A DNA stretch of 64,000 nt from Streptomyces echinatus (GTDB taxonomy: Bacteria > Actinomycetota > Actinomycetes > Streptomycetales > Streptomycetaceae), in NCBI RefSeq assembly GCF_014203595.1, contig NZ_JACHJK010000022.1, positions 32,647 through 96,646 of the forward strand, written 5' to 3'. This document shows, piece by piece, positions 44,953-52,976 of this stretch. Below the pieces are notes generated by a model. That model had not been told where the DNA came from, did no database searches, and worked only from the letters and a program-made list of their open reading frames with translations. The position numbers were made by a program, and so were the translations under genes. Each line of letters begins with the position of its first letter. The stretch's first letter is position 1.

Positions 44953-45101
44953 GTGCTCCCGGTCGCGGGGATGGGTTCCTACCGTGCCGTCGGCCCCAAC
45001 ATGAACGGCCGCTGCTCCCCGCGCCCGCGGGGATGGTCCCCAGACCGTCACGCAGTCCACCAGTACCCAGACGTGCTCCCCGCGCCCGCGGGGATGGTTC
45101 C
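44953..45101 (+). CRISPR. Orphan mini CRISPR array, type I-E-like repeats
   Basis: Three repeats at 44953-44979 (27 bases, degenerate), 45012-45040 and 45073-45101 (29 bases each, differing at two positions) share TGCTCCC...CGGGGATGG with an internal GCG/CGC dyad, typical of Streptomyces type I-E repeats. The two spacers, 44980-45011 and 45041-45072, are both exactly 32 bases. The decayed first repeat marks one old end. A possible third spacer follows but no fourth repeat is clear. No cas gene is present in the window. Confidence 0.85.
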
Positions 45102-45298
45102 GAAGTGGGCCCGTTGGCGCAGTCGGCCAGAGGATTTCTGCGCCGCCGCGGCTGCTGGTCCGCGGGTTGCAGGGTGTGGGTGTGCGGCCGACCGGCTGCA
45201 CACCAGCACAATGCTCCTCGCTGGCCTGTGGTTTCCACGGCGGGGTGCCCCGAGCGCTGGAACGGGTAACCGTCGGCTGTTCGGGCACACGAGACGTC

Positions 45299-45814
45299 AT
45301 GCACGGACTACATGCGCGTCCCACCAGCAGCAGTCTCACCGGCCAGGTCTCCACAGCTGAGACCTCGCCGCCCGGTCACGACGGCGCCAAGCACTCACGC
45401 CGAGGCCGGCGCACCGGCCGCCTGCGGCGCCGCGTCCTCGCTTACCGGGCAATCGATTTCCTGTCCACGCACATCCCGGACGACCCCGGCCCGGGCGACG
45501 AATGCCTGCTCCTCGTGCACACCCGCCAGGTCGTCGGCCAGGTCCGGTACCGGATCTGCACTGACTGCGCCCAGGGTCTCATCACCGCTGTCGTCATCGA
45601 CGAGCGCTTCCACAGCACCGGCCTGGGCACCCGTGCGCTGTCGCATCTGCGGTCCCGCCACCCGGGACTGAACTGGCGCAGCACGCTGCGCAAGCGCACC
45701 ACCCGTGATCTCCTGCGCCGGATGCGTATTCCCACAACCACTTCTGCCACGCCCTGCCCCCACGCTCACCAGGCACTCCCTGCCCCGGCCGGCCCGATAC
45801 CCGCCAGCGGCTGA
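45299..45814 (+). CDS. GNAT-like acetyltransferase domain protein
   Basis: About 171 aa from ATG 45299; earlier in-frame starts overlap the CRISPR flank. The segment VVGQVRYRICTDCAQGLITA followed by VVIDERFHSTGLGTRALSHL fits beta strands 2-4 and the acetyl-CoA pyrophosphate loop (x-x-G-x-G) of GNAT folds. A CxxC-like Cys pair lies in the middle. The N-terminal 40 residues look disordered and the C-terminus is Pro-rich. Substrate unknown. Confidence 0.55.
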   Translation: MHGLHARPTSSSLTGQVSTAETSPPGHDGAKHSRRGRRTGRLRRRVLAYRAIDFLSTHIPDDPGPGDECLLLVHTRQVVGQVRYRICTDCAQGLITAVVIDERFHSTGLGTRALSHLRSRHPGLNWRSTLRKRTTRDLLRRMRIPTTTSATPCPHAHQALPAPAGPIPASG

Positions 45815-46047
45815 CCTCAACGCCGGCGGAACAGCGCACCTGCCAGCTCAGCGGCGCAGCGCACCTGCCGGCGCAGTAGGCCATGGACGGTTAGCCGTCG
45901 TCGCGCCACTCGGCGAACCGCTACATCACCGCGCCGCGCGGCGGCGCCGGCATGGGTGAGAGGTGGCAGGGCATCCGAGGTGAAGGGTGGGCTGACCGCG
46001 CTCTCGGTGCCGCCCGTCGACGTCAAGAGCCTCTTAGGAGTGAGAAG

Positions 46048-46491
46048 GTGAAGGGCTTCCGCAGCTTCATCCTGCGCGGCAACGTGGTCGACCTGGCCGT
46101 CGGCATCGTCATCGGGGCAGCGTTCACCGCGGTGGTGAACGGCTTCGTCAGCGCCTTCCTGACACCACTCGTCGGGCTGGCCACCGGCGCGACCGGCGAC
46201 ATGAGCCGCAAGACCTTCACGGTAGGCGCCACCACGTTCCCCTACGGCGCCTTCGTCAACGCGGCGATCAGCTTCCTCCTCCTCGCCAGCGCCCTGTACT
46301 TCCTGGTCGTGCTCCCGATCAACAAGCTCCACGAACGCCTCGCCCCGCACCAAGACGTCCAGGCCCCCAAACGGGACTGCCCCGAATGCCTCAGCCCCGT
46401 ACCCGCCCAGGCCCGACGCTGCGCCTCCTGCACCGTCTCCCTGCCCGCCGTACCCGCTCAGGCCGGGGAGACAACCCAGCGCGCCGGGTGA
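46048..46491 (+). CDS. mscL: Large-conductance mechanosensitive channel with C-terminal zinc ribbon
   Basis: 147 aa from GTG 46048 with AGGAG eight bases upstream. The first helix FILRGNVVDLAVGIVIGAAF is diagnostic of MscL, and the second is ISFLLLASALYFLVVLPINK. It opens under membrane tension to release solutes during hypo-osmotic shock. The C-terminus carries two CxxC pairs (CPECLSP and CASC), a zinc ribbon added in many actinobacterial MscL proteins. Confidence 0.93.
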   Translation: MKGFRSFILRGNVVDLAVGIVIGAAFTAVVNGFVSAFLTPLVGLATGATGDMSRKTFTVGATTFPYGAFVNAAISFLLLASALYFLVVLPINKLHERLAPHQDVQAPKRDCPECLSPVPAQARRCASCTVSLPAVPAQAGETTQRAG

Positions 46492-46519
46492 CCCCGGCCT
46501 CCATGGCCCGGCCTGGGTT

Positions 46520-47063
46520 GCCGGGCCCGTCGCGGGCACGTTCAGGCTGGCTGTCGGGCGCGTCGCCGCCCTCTCGCCAGGGCAGGCCGCGACCGGCTCG
46601 GTTGAGCAGCATCAGCCAGATCGCGGCGATCGCCAGGGAGGCGGGGGCCAGGCGGGCGGCGTGCAGACCGGGTGAGAGCTGGGTGCCCATCACGACGACG
46701 GCCAGGACGACCACGACGAGCGTGCCCTCCAGGACGAGTTGGAGGTTGGCAGCCAGGCGGGGTCAACGGGGCACGTGGCCGTACACCGGCCGCGTCCAGG
46801 ATCGCCAGGACGACGGTCTGGATGGCGATGCCGCCGAGGATGTTGCCGACGGCGACATCGAGCTGGCCGGCCAGGGCGGCGCTGACGGTGATGGCGATCT
46901 CCGGGAGGTTGGTGGCGATCGCCAGGAGTATCAGCCCGCCCAGCGCGCTGCCCAGGTGAAGGCGCTCGGCGAGCACGTCCGTGTTGTCGGACAGCTTGAT
47001 ACCCGCGTACCAGATGACGGCCGCGGCACGGTACCTGTCGGCCTTCGCGCCTGGCTGGTGCAT
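46520..47063 (-). pseudogene. Sodium/calcium-exchanger-like gene, truncated and frameshifted
   Basis: From ATG 47063 the frame encodes VIWYAGIKLSDNTDVLAERL, LGGLILLAIATNLPEIAITV and VAVGNILGGIAIQTVVLAIL. The alpha repeat of cation/Ca2+ exchangers (TNLPE and GNILGG) is intact. A frameshift near 46780 leads to two more helices in another frame (VVVLAVVVMGTQLSPG, SLAIAAIWLMLLNRAG). The second half of the exchanger is missing. Confidence 0.8.
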
Positions 47064-47311
47064 CACACTAGGTGACCCGCGTGGGCTACGGTTCGACGGT
47101 CCTGGCTCGCCGCCAGCACGTCCGGAAGCGGCAGAGAAAGCGCCTGGGCCAGTTCCGCGAGCTCTTCGGCCGTCGGGCGGATCGGTCCGACGGCTCCGTC
47201 TTCGACGAACGCTTTGATGCGAGGGACACGGATGCCGGTCGCATAGGCGAGCGCCTCGGCACTCAGGCGCTGGCCCCGCATGGCGTCTGCGAGTAACTCG
47301 GTCAGGTCCAC
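47063..47311 (-). CDS. Small HTH protein, 82 aa
   Basis: GTG 47311 follows GAAGGAGG with a seven-base spacer. The protein is a single XRE-like helix-turn-helix (GQRLSAEALAYATGIRVPRI) plus a short helical C-terminus (TAEELAELAQALSLPLPDVL). Its stop abuts the start of the exchanger remnant, so the two were probably one operon in which it regulated transport. No obvious palindrome upstream. Confidence 0.75.
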   Translation of the reverse strand: MDLTELLADAMRGQRLSAEALAYATGIRVPRIKAFVEDGAVGPIRPTAEELAELAQALSLPLPDVLAASQDRRTVAHAGHLV

Positions 47312-47324
47312 TGGTCAACCTCCT

Positions 47325-47700
47325 TCAGCCGGCATGGCCACGGTGTACCCCGGATGTGCCCGCGCCTTCTACTTGGCTGGGCACACGTGTCCCGTATGCC
47401 CGGCCTGTGCCGTGGCATGAGCGAGCAATGGCTGCGCGTCTAGGTCGTGTCTCCCAACTTGGGCGGGGCATCAGGGGCTTCGTCGATTCTCGTAGACTCA
47501 TGACGTGGCATTCATGAGCACCCCGCACTGCTGCTTCCTGTGATCGGAAGGCGCTGAGGGCGATGCCGGACGGCGTCGCCCTCCTTGGTGTGCCTGCTGC
47601 GTGAACCACGTTCCCAACGCTGCCCGCTCCTTCCTGAGGCAGTGACACTCTGCGCGCGCGTGCAGGCACGGACTCTTCCCTTCACCCTTGCCAGGAGTGC
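47325..47700. other. Intergenic stretch without a recognisable gene
   Basis: About 375 bases. No convincing frame on either strand. The sequence just before 47704 must hold the promoter of the methyltransferase. Confidence 0.4.
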
Positions 47701-47703
47701 CTT

Positions 47704-48555
47704 GTGCCCGTGTCGCTTCCCCCTGCCCTTGAGCTGTCCCTCGACCTGCTGCGTTGCCCAACGTGCCGCACGCGCCCCCTGCACCCAGACCGCGGCGCAC
47801 TGCGCTGCCCGGTGGGCCACACCTTCGACATCGCCCGCCACGGCTACGCCAGCCTGCTGACGGGCACCCGCGCCACCAGCGGCGACGACGCGGCCATGGT
47901 CCAGGCCCGGGCTCGGTTCCTTTCCGCCGGCACCTACGCGCCCATCCGCGAAGTCGGGGCTCGCCTGGCGGCCGACGCCGTGTCTGAGCAGGCCACAGTT
48001 GTGGACGCAGGGTGCGGCACGGGCTACTACCTGGCCGGCGTACTCGACCAGCTGTCCGGCGCCCGCGGTCTGGGCCTGGACACATCAGTACGCGCACTTC
48101 GCTCGGCAGCCCGAGCCCACGAGCGAGGCGCCGCGGTGGCCTGGGACGTCTTCCGTCCCCTCCCACTGGTAGATGGGGCGGCTGATGCCGTGCTGAACGT
48201 GTTCGCCCCGCGCAACCCGGCCGAGTTCCACCGCGTGCTGCGCCCGACCGGTCGGTTGATCGTGGTCCGTCCCACCGGGCGGCACCTGGCGGAGCTGCGC
48301 GGCCGGTTGCCTGCGATGGTCACGATCGACCCAGCCAAGGAACATCGCCTGCACCGGGCGCTGGACCCCTTCTTCGAGGCATCCGTCACCGAACAGGTGG
48401 AGTACCCCGCGACCCTGTCCAGGCTGGATGCCCTGGACCTGGTAGCGATGACGCCGAGCGCACGTCACGTGAGCCGCGCAGACCTGAATGATGGCCGCTT
48501 CCTGCCAGATCAGGTCACCGTCTCCGTGCTGGCCACCGCCTACCAGCCTCGGTGA
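47704..48555 (+). CDS. RlmA-type 23S rRNA (guanine-N1) methyltransferase
   Basis: 283 aa from GTG 47704. The N-terminal zinc site is Cys18, Cys21, Cys35 and His39 (RCPTCRTRP and RCPVGHTFD), with almost the spacing of E. coli RlmA. The SAM-binding motif is VVDAGCGTGYYLAGVL and motif IV is VLNVFAPRNPAEF. The family methylates G745 or G748 of 23S rRNA hairpin 35. Actinobacterial members such as TlrB give resistance to tylosin-type macrolides. Whether this one gives resistance cannot be told from sequence. No macrolide pathway genes are near. Confidence 0.88.
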   Translation: MPVSLPPALELSLDLLRCPTCRTRPLHPDRGALRCPVGHTFDIARHGYASLLTGTRATSGDDAAMVQARARFLSAGTYAPIREVGARLAADAVSEQATVVDAGCGTGYYLAGVLDQLSGARGLGLDTSVRALRSAARAHERGAAVAWDVFRPLPLVDGAADAVLNVFAPRNPAEFHRVLRPTGRLIVVRPTGRHLAELRGRLPAMVTIDPAKEHRLHRALDPFFEASVTEQVEYPATLSRLDALDLVAMTPSARHVSRADLNDGRFLPDQVTVSVLATAYQPR

Positions 48556-48569
48556 CCACGAGCGGGCGC

Positions 48570-48857
48570 ATGCGCCTGCTGACCGACGAGCAGTGGGCGC
48601 GCCTGGCGCCCTGTCTTCCCCGCAACGCAGGGGAGACAGGGCGCCCGTTCGCCGACCACCGTCGCATCATCGAAGGGATCATCTACCGGTACCACACCGG
48701 AATCCCCTGGAGGGATCTACCCCGCGAAGAGTTCGGTCCCTGGCAGACGGTATGGAAGCGTCATCGCAGGTGGGCGGCTGACGGCACCTGGGACACGGTT
48801 CTGGCGCAACTGACCGCCCAGGCGGATGCCCTCCGCCGTCGCCCCCTTCGGCGGTGA
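48570..48857 (+). pseudogene. IS5-family transposase N-terminal part
   Basis: 95 codons from ATG 48570 (MRLLTDEQWARLAPCLPRNA, then RRIIEGIIYRYHTGIPWRDL) match the first ORF of IS427-like elements. The frame ends at 48857 in unrelated sequence, and the DDE part never follows. Confidence 0.85.
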
Positions 48858-48863
48858 CCAGTG

Positions 48864-49283
48864 ATGCTCACGCTCCTCGTCGGCCTCGCGTTCGGCGGGG
48901 CCGCGGTCTACGCGGCCTACCGAGACCAGAAGCTGGGGGCAGCCATAGTCGTCGGCCTCACCGTGGTGACCGTCTTCTTCCTCCTGATGGAGAAGAACCC
49001 ATCATCGGCCACACCACAGACGGTGGCCCCGTCGACACCCGTGACGACGCCGACGCCCCCCGCGCAGTCGAGACCCCCGTTCCGTAGGAGGCCCTGTCCA
49101 TGCGCGTGCCCGTTCCACGGGCACGCGCGGCAGCCGTGGCTCGTGCAGCCCGCGGCGATCGGCGACATCGTCACCCGGGCCGGGCAACGCGCGGAGATCG
49201 AGATCTGCTTCACCGGCCATCCGCGTCGGCCGCTCCGTCTGCGAGCGGTGACGGGCTACTCGGTCGGATCCTCCTCGGCGTGA
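48864..49283 (+). CDS. Hypothetical protein with N-terminal membrane helices
   Basis: 139 aa. Two helices (LTLLVGLAFGGAAVYAAYRD and AAIVVGLTVVTVFFLLM) are followed by a Pro/Thr-rich linker, a Cys cluster (CPCACPFHGH) and a beta-rich tail (IGDIVTRAGQRAEIEICFTG). Composition is coding-like throughout. The family is unknown. Confidence 0.45.
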   Translation: MLTLLVGLAFGGAAVYAAYRDQKLGAAIVVGLTVVTVFFLLMEKNPSSATPQTVAPSTPVTTPTPPAQSRPPFRRRPCPCACPFHGHARQPWLVQPAAIGDIVTRAGQRAEIEICFTGHPRRPLRLRAVTGYSVGSSSA

Positions 49284-49402
49284 CACACCGTTGTCTTCAC
49301 AAGCTGCTCCAGCTCGTATCGGTTGGCCCCGGTCTCGTCGGCGTGGGCGGTGATCGCGGCCTGCACCGCCTCTGTCGCTTCACGACAGCGGCGCCACTGC
49401 AC
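49256..49402 (-). CDS. Small protein, 48 aa
   Basis: A GTG at 49402 with GGTGAGGA upstream opens a short helical protein (QWRRCREATEAVQAAITAHA, then GANRYELEQLVKTTV) ending HAEEDPTE. It resembles short conserved Streptomyces peptides but I cannot name it. It overlaps the preceding plus-strand gene by 28 bases at the 3' ends. Confidence 0.45.
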   Translation of the reverse strand: MQWRRCREATEAVQAAITAHADETGANRYELEQLVKTTVCHAEEDPTE

Positions 49403-49544
49403 GTCGTAGTCCTCACCGGGAGAGGCCCGCCAACCGCGGCCGATGTCTCCTGCAGCGCCGCCCAGTACAGCATCCTGTGCTGAGGTGAGCGTGAAGGCCG
49501 TCACCAACGCTGCGACTGAGCGAGACGACCGCATCCGCCAAGCC

Positions 49545-49770
49545 ATCGCCGAAGCGTCCCCTTGGCGAGACGCTGCTGAAGACGCTCGAACGCCAACCGG
49601 CCGGCCTTCCACAGGAGCAGCTCGCCGTCGACCCCGGTCCCTCGGGAAGTTGTGCGAGTGCGGCCGCCCGGTTCTCGGGGAACGTTGCCGTCATGTCCGT
49701 GCTCTGCCGGGAGCGCAGCAGCACCTGCCTGTCCGCGTGTACGGCGAGCTGGACACGGTAGCTGTCCCCT
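49545..49770 (-). pseudogene. ATP-dependent DNA ligase fragment
   Basis: The minus strand reads VQLAVHADRQVLLRSRQSTD, then MTATFPENRAAALAQLPEG and, after a frameshift near 49640, VDGELLLWKAGRLAFERLQQ. This is the part of the adenylation domain that follows the lysine motif in LigC-type ligases. The rest is missing. Confidence 0.7.
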
Positions 49771-49776
49771 TGGCTC

Positions 49777-50200
49777 TCAGGCCGCCAGGGCCTCGCGCAG
49801 TGCGCGTGCATCGGTCTCCTGGTGATGGTGAGCGGGGGTGCGGTGGTACAGGTCGAGCGCGCGGCGGCGGACGAGTCCGCAGCGGTAGGCCGCCGGGAGG
49901 TCGGACAGGACGGCGACGGTGCGCTGGCACGCTTCCTGCGTGTGGCCGTCGTGGTGGACGCAGGAGGCCGCGTCGATGGCCAGCAGGGCACGGGTCATGG
50001 TGCTGGTCGGCGCGGACAGCTCCCGTGCCCGCTGCTGGCTCTCCGGACCCGTCGGGTGTCGCCGAGCGCGGTGAGCGCGTGGACAGGGGGCCGTGGTGCT
50101 CTGCTCGCCGTGGGTGAGCCAGGTGGCGGCCCGCGCGCCGGCGTCGAGGTGCTCCATGTACCTGTCGGCGTCCGCGAGCGCGTTGACGGGCCTGGTCGGG
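49777..50200 (-). pseudogene. C-terminal fragment of an XRE/TPR regulator
   Basis: The frame gives SQQRARELSAPTSTMTRALL, AIDAASCVHHDGHTQEACQR and TVAVLSDLPAAYRCGLVRRR, the TPR-like C-terminus of a common Streptomyces XRE regulator family. An upstream part (DADRYMEHLDAGARAATWLT) is separated by a frameshift. The DNA-binding domain is absent. Confidence 0.65.
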
Positions 50201-50626
50201 TTGCTGGGAGGGCGTAGGGGCGGGCGGTGACGGCGGCCGCCAGCGTCGCCGCGGCGGTCGGCTGTGGCCCGGCGATCTGGCGGGCCTCGTCCTTGGACTG
50301 TGTGGACGAGATGCTCCGTCCGATCGCTCGGCTCGCCGAGGACATCGAACGGATCCTGCGCACCCGCGTCTAGGCCAACCTGCACGCCTCCTGGAAGGCG
50401 ACCGAGGGGTTCGGCGTCCACTCTCGCAGGACGCCCGAGATAAGGTCCGCGAACTCTTCCAGGAGGTACGTCCAGCCCGCTGAACGGCAGCGGATGGCGG
50501 CGGCCCGACTGGCGCGGCGTACGGCGCACAAGACCGGGGCGTGGATCGGACTTTAAAATGCTCGAAAGGCGGCACAAACCCACTGTGAAGCGCCACGCGT
50601 TTCTCATCCAGCGACCACCGCTTACG

Positions 50627-51178
50627 TCAATGCAAAGGATAGCCTCCGATGGGACGACTATCCGCGGGAATCAGACCTGAGTCCGGGAGATCGTGCGTGA
50701 CCACCCCACCTCCAGGCCGCGTCAATACATTTACCGCATAACTGAAGTTATAAATCGTACTTCTCAGAAGGCCGATTTCTGCAGTAAGGATCAGACACTG
50801 AGGCGCCCCCTCAATGCCGGTCAAGTGCTGGTGCTCAAGGGCTACAGACGCCGTGTCGACGGCGAAGATGTTTGCCTCCTCCTCCGCCTCAGCAACGGCT
50901 CCAAGGGCCGCCATGACGGTGGTATTGACGATCGCCCCGTTCTGTTTCGAACCCACAGGCACATCTGGGTAAAACCTTACAGATTTACCCGTTTCGACTG
51001 GAAGATAAGCCTTGAGTCGATTATGCTCTAGAATAGATCCACCTTCCATCATTACGCCAATCCACCCTGTATAAGTTTCGAGCCGGAGCGGGTTCCTTCC
51101 GTCGCCTACTTCGTCGACCCAGGCGACCATGTAGCCAGTGGACCTAACCATGTTGAATGGGATGCCGTAAGTAGCCAT
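50627..51178 (-). CDS. Unrecognised protein, 183 aa, low G+C
   Basis: From ATG 51178 (GAAGG upstream) a clean frame runs to 50627. Its sequence is distinctly less G+C-rich than its surroundings and uses A- and T-ending codons, a sign of recent transfer. The protein starts MATYGIPFNMVRSTGYMVAW and has mixed alpha/beta composition with no signal peptide or membrane helix. I do not recognise it. It lies next to the left end of the TniA/TniB element. Confidence 0.6.
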   Translation of the reverse strand: MATYGIPFNMVRSTGYMVAWVDEVGDGRNPLRLETYTGWIGVMMEGGSILEHNRLKAYLPVETGKSVRFYPDVPVGSKQNGAIVNTTVMAALGAVAEAEEEANIFAVDTASVALEHQHLTGIEGAPQCLILTAEIGLLRSTIYNFSYAVNVLTRPGGGVVTHDLPDSGLIPADSRPIGGYPLH

Positions 51179-51435
51179 GAAAAACCTTCGTGGCGCAGGT
51201 ACGAGGTCACTGAATTATGGGCAGCGATCACGTGTTGTTGCGATCCGTGATAGTCCGAAAGTGGCGAAGGTGTTACAGGTGGACGCGCTCCTGGCCGCTC
51301 ACCACCCCGGTCTCGACCCAAATGGTGCCTGCGCGGGTGCGATGTGTCGGGTTGGTGTCGGTGGGTGGGTGTCAGTGACGGCACGTCAGGACTGGGTGTC
51401 TTCGCTGGTGGGGTGCTGAGGAGGGGCGTGGTCAC

Positions 51436-51481
51436 TGTCGTGGGGCGGTTTTTTGTAGCGGTGTGGCTGTCATGGGGCGGT
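51436..51481 (+). repeat. Paired 14-base repeats, possible transposon end
   Basis: TGTCGTGGGGCGGT (51436-51449) and TGTCATGGGGCGGT (51468-51481) are direct repeats 32 bases apart, about 80 bases before the first TniA-like frame. Repeated 14-20-base sites at the ends are typical transposase-binding sites in TniA- and Tn7-type elements. I did not locate matching repeats at the right end. Confidence 0.4.
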
Positions 51482-51557
51482 ACACCCCACTCCGCTCCAC
51501 TGTCTTGAGAACGGAGCTTCTGATCCTTCCGGGGGCTGCGCGGCGGCACGGTGGTCG

Positions 51558-52733
51558 GTGACGGTCTTGCGCGGGTGGAAGGGTTCTGGGGTGGGGGAGC
51601 CGGGCGCGTGGGGTGAGGTTACGGCGGGGCTGAAGGTGTCCAGGCCGGTGCTGGTTGCGCGGCTGCTGGAGCTCGATGCGGCCGGGGCGCTGACGACGGC
51701 GCACGTGCGTGCGGGCGCCCAGGTCGGCGGGGTGAATGCGCGCACGGTGCGGCGCTGGTTGGAGGCTGCGCGGACGGAGGGCCGCATGGAGCCGAGGCCG
51801 CGGGCCCGGCTGGAGCTGTCCGACCAGGCGTGGGAGGTGCTGGCTCAGGCGGGCGGGAACGTTGCGGCGCTGCACCGGCATCTGAAGGCGGCCGGGGGCG
51901 AGGTGCCCGCTGGCGTCGTTGCACCGGGTGGTGCGCCGGGACCTTCAGGCCGGCAGGGTCCTGCCGGACCGTGCGGTGGTGCGGCGGGAGCGGGATCAGC
52001 AGCAAACGCGGCAGGCACTGGCTGACCTCGCCCTGGCCGGACCGAGTGAGGCAGGCGCGGCGAAAGTGGCTGCGCGCCGGCTGCCGCGTCTCGCACCAGA
52101 GGCGAGCAGCGGCTTGCCGGTGGGGGAGAGCGGCGCGCTGGCGGGTGTGGCGTTGCCGGCGGGCGCGCAGCTGGTGCGGACGTCGTCGGTGCGGGCGGTG
52201 GCCGAGGCGGTCGGGCAGGCGATGGCGACGCAGGGTGCGGTGTGTGTGTTCGGCGACCCCGGGCCGGGGCAAGACCGCGGCCGTGCGGATGGCGCTTGGC
52301 GAAGTGCCCCCGGGCTGGAAGGTGACGTGGGTGCCGGTACCGGTGCGCCCGTCGGTGGCCGGCATGCGGCGTGCGGTATTCGACGCGCTGGCGCTGGCGG
52401 GCCGCTTCCCGCACACGTCGGCGCTGGCCGACGCCGCGGTCACGGGGGCCTTGAGTGAGGCGCGGGTGCTGGTGGTCGATGAGGCACAGCGCCTGCCTGT
52501 GCCGTGCCTGGAGTACCTGCAGAGCCTGTGGGACCACCCCGGCACCCGGATCACGCTGGTGCTGTGCGGCCCCGGACCTGACGTGGATCGACCGGTCGTG
52601 CGCGCACGGCACGTTCCGCACGTGGGCCGCTTTGACCGCGCACCTGCAGAACGCGCTGCTCACCACCGCTGACGCAGTCGTCGACCGGGCTTTGCTGAGG
52701 CGGCTGTTCCAGCGGGTCGCGCCGCCGCTGTGA
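51558..52733 (+). pseudogene. Decayed TniA N-terminus fused to a TniB-like ATPase
   Basis: The first part (VSRPVLVARLLELDAAGALT, NARTVRRWLEAARTEGRMEP, then SLHRVVRRDLQAGRVLP) aligns with the HTH domains of the intact TniA downstream, but the DDE core is missing. It continues into an ATPase with a P-loop now split by one extra base near 52262 (frames GAVCVFGDP and GKTAAVRMALGEVPPG), Walker B VLVVDEAQRLPVPCLEYL, and a C-terminus in a third frame (ALTAHLQNALLTTADAVVD). At least three frameshifts mark it as dead. Confidence 0.75.
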
Positions 52734-52976
52734 CCGGAGCGCTCCTGCAAGAGACGGGAGGGCGATCGCATGCTCCCGGCCAGCGGCAAGCACACGACGT
52801 CCCATCCGCGTGAGGGGAGCTGACATGAAGGACGGCGGCGCCATCCGCCCGGACGGCGGACTGCCTGCGGCGTCGAGGACGGCGCTGCGTGGGCCGGCTG
52901 TGCGGCGGCTGCTCGCACTGCGGGCAGCCAAGAAGCTGACAGCAGGCCATGTGCGGTTGGCCGCGGACGCGCTGGG

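Noticed and set aside
45102..45162. Fourth CRISPR repeat after a third 32-base spacer
   Set aside because: The bases at 45134-45162 share only scattered positions with the repeat when aligned at the expected place, so the array was ended at 45101.
51558..52733. Functional TniB gene in the upstream set
   Set aside because: The P-loop is split by an extra base and the tail lies in a third frame; at least three shifts are needed to read it.
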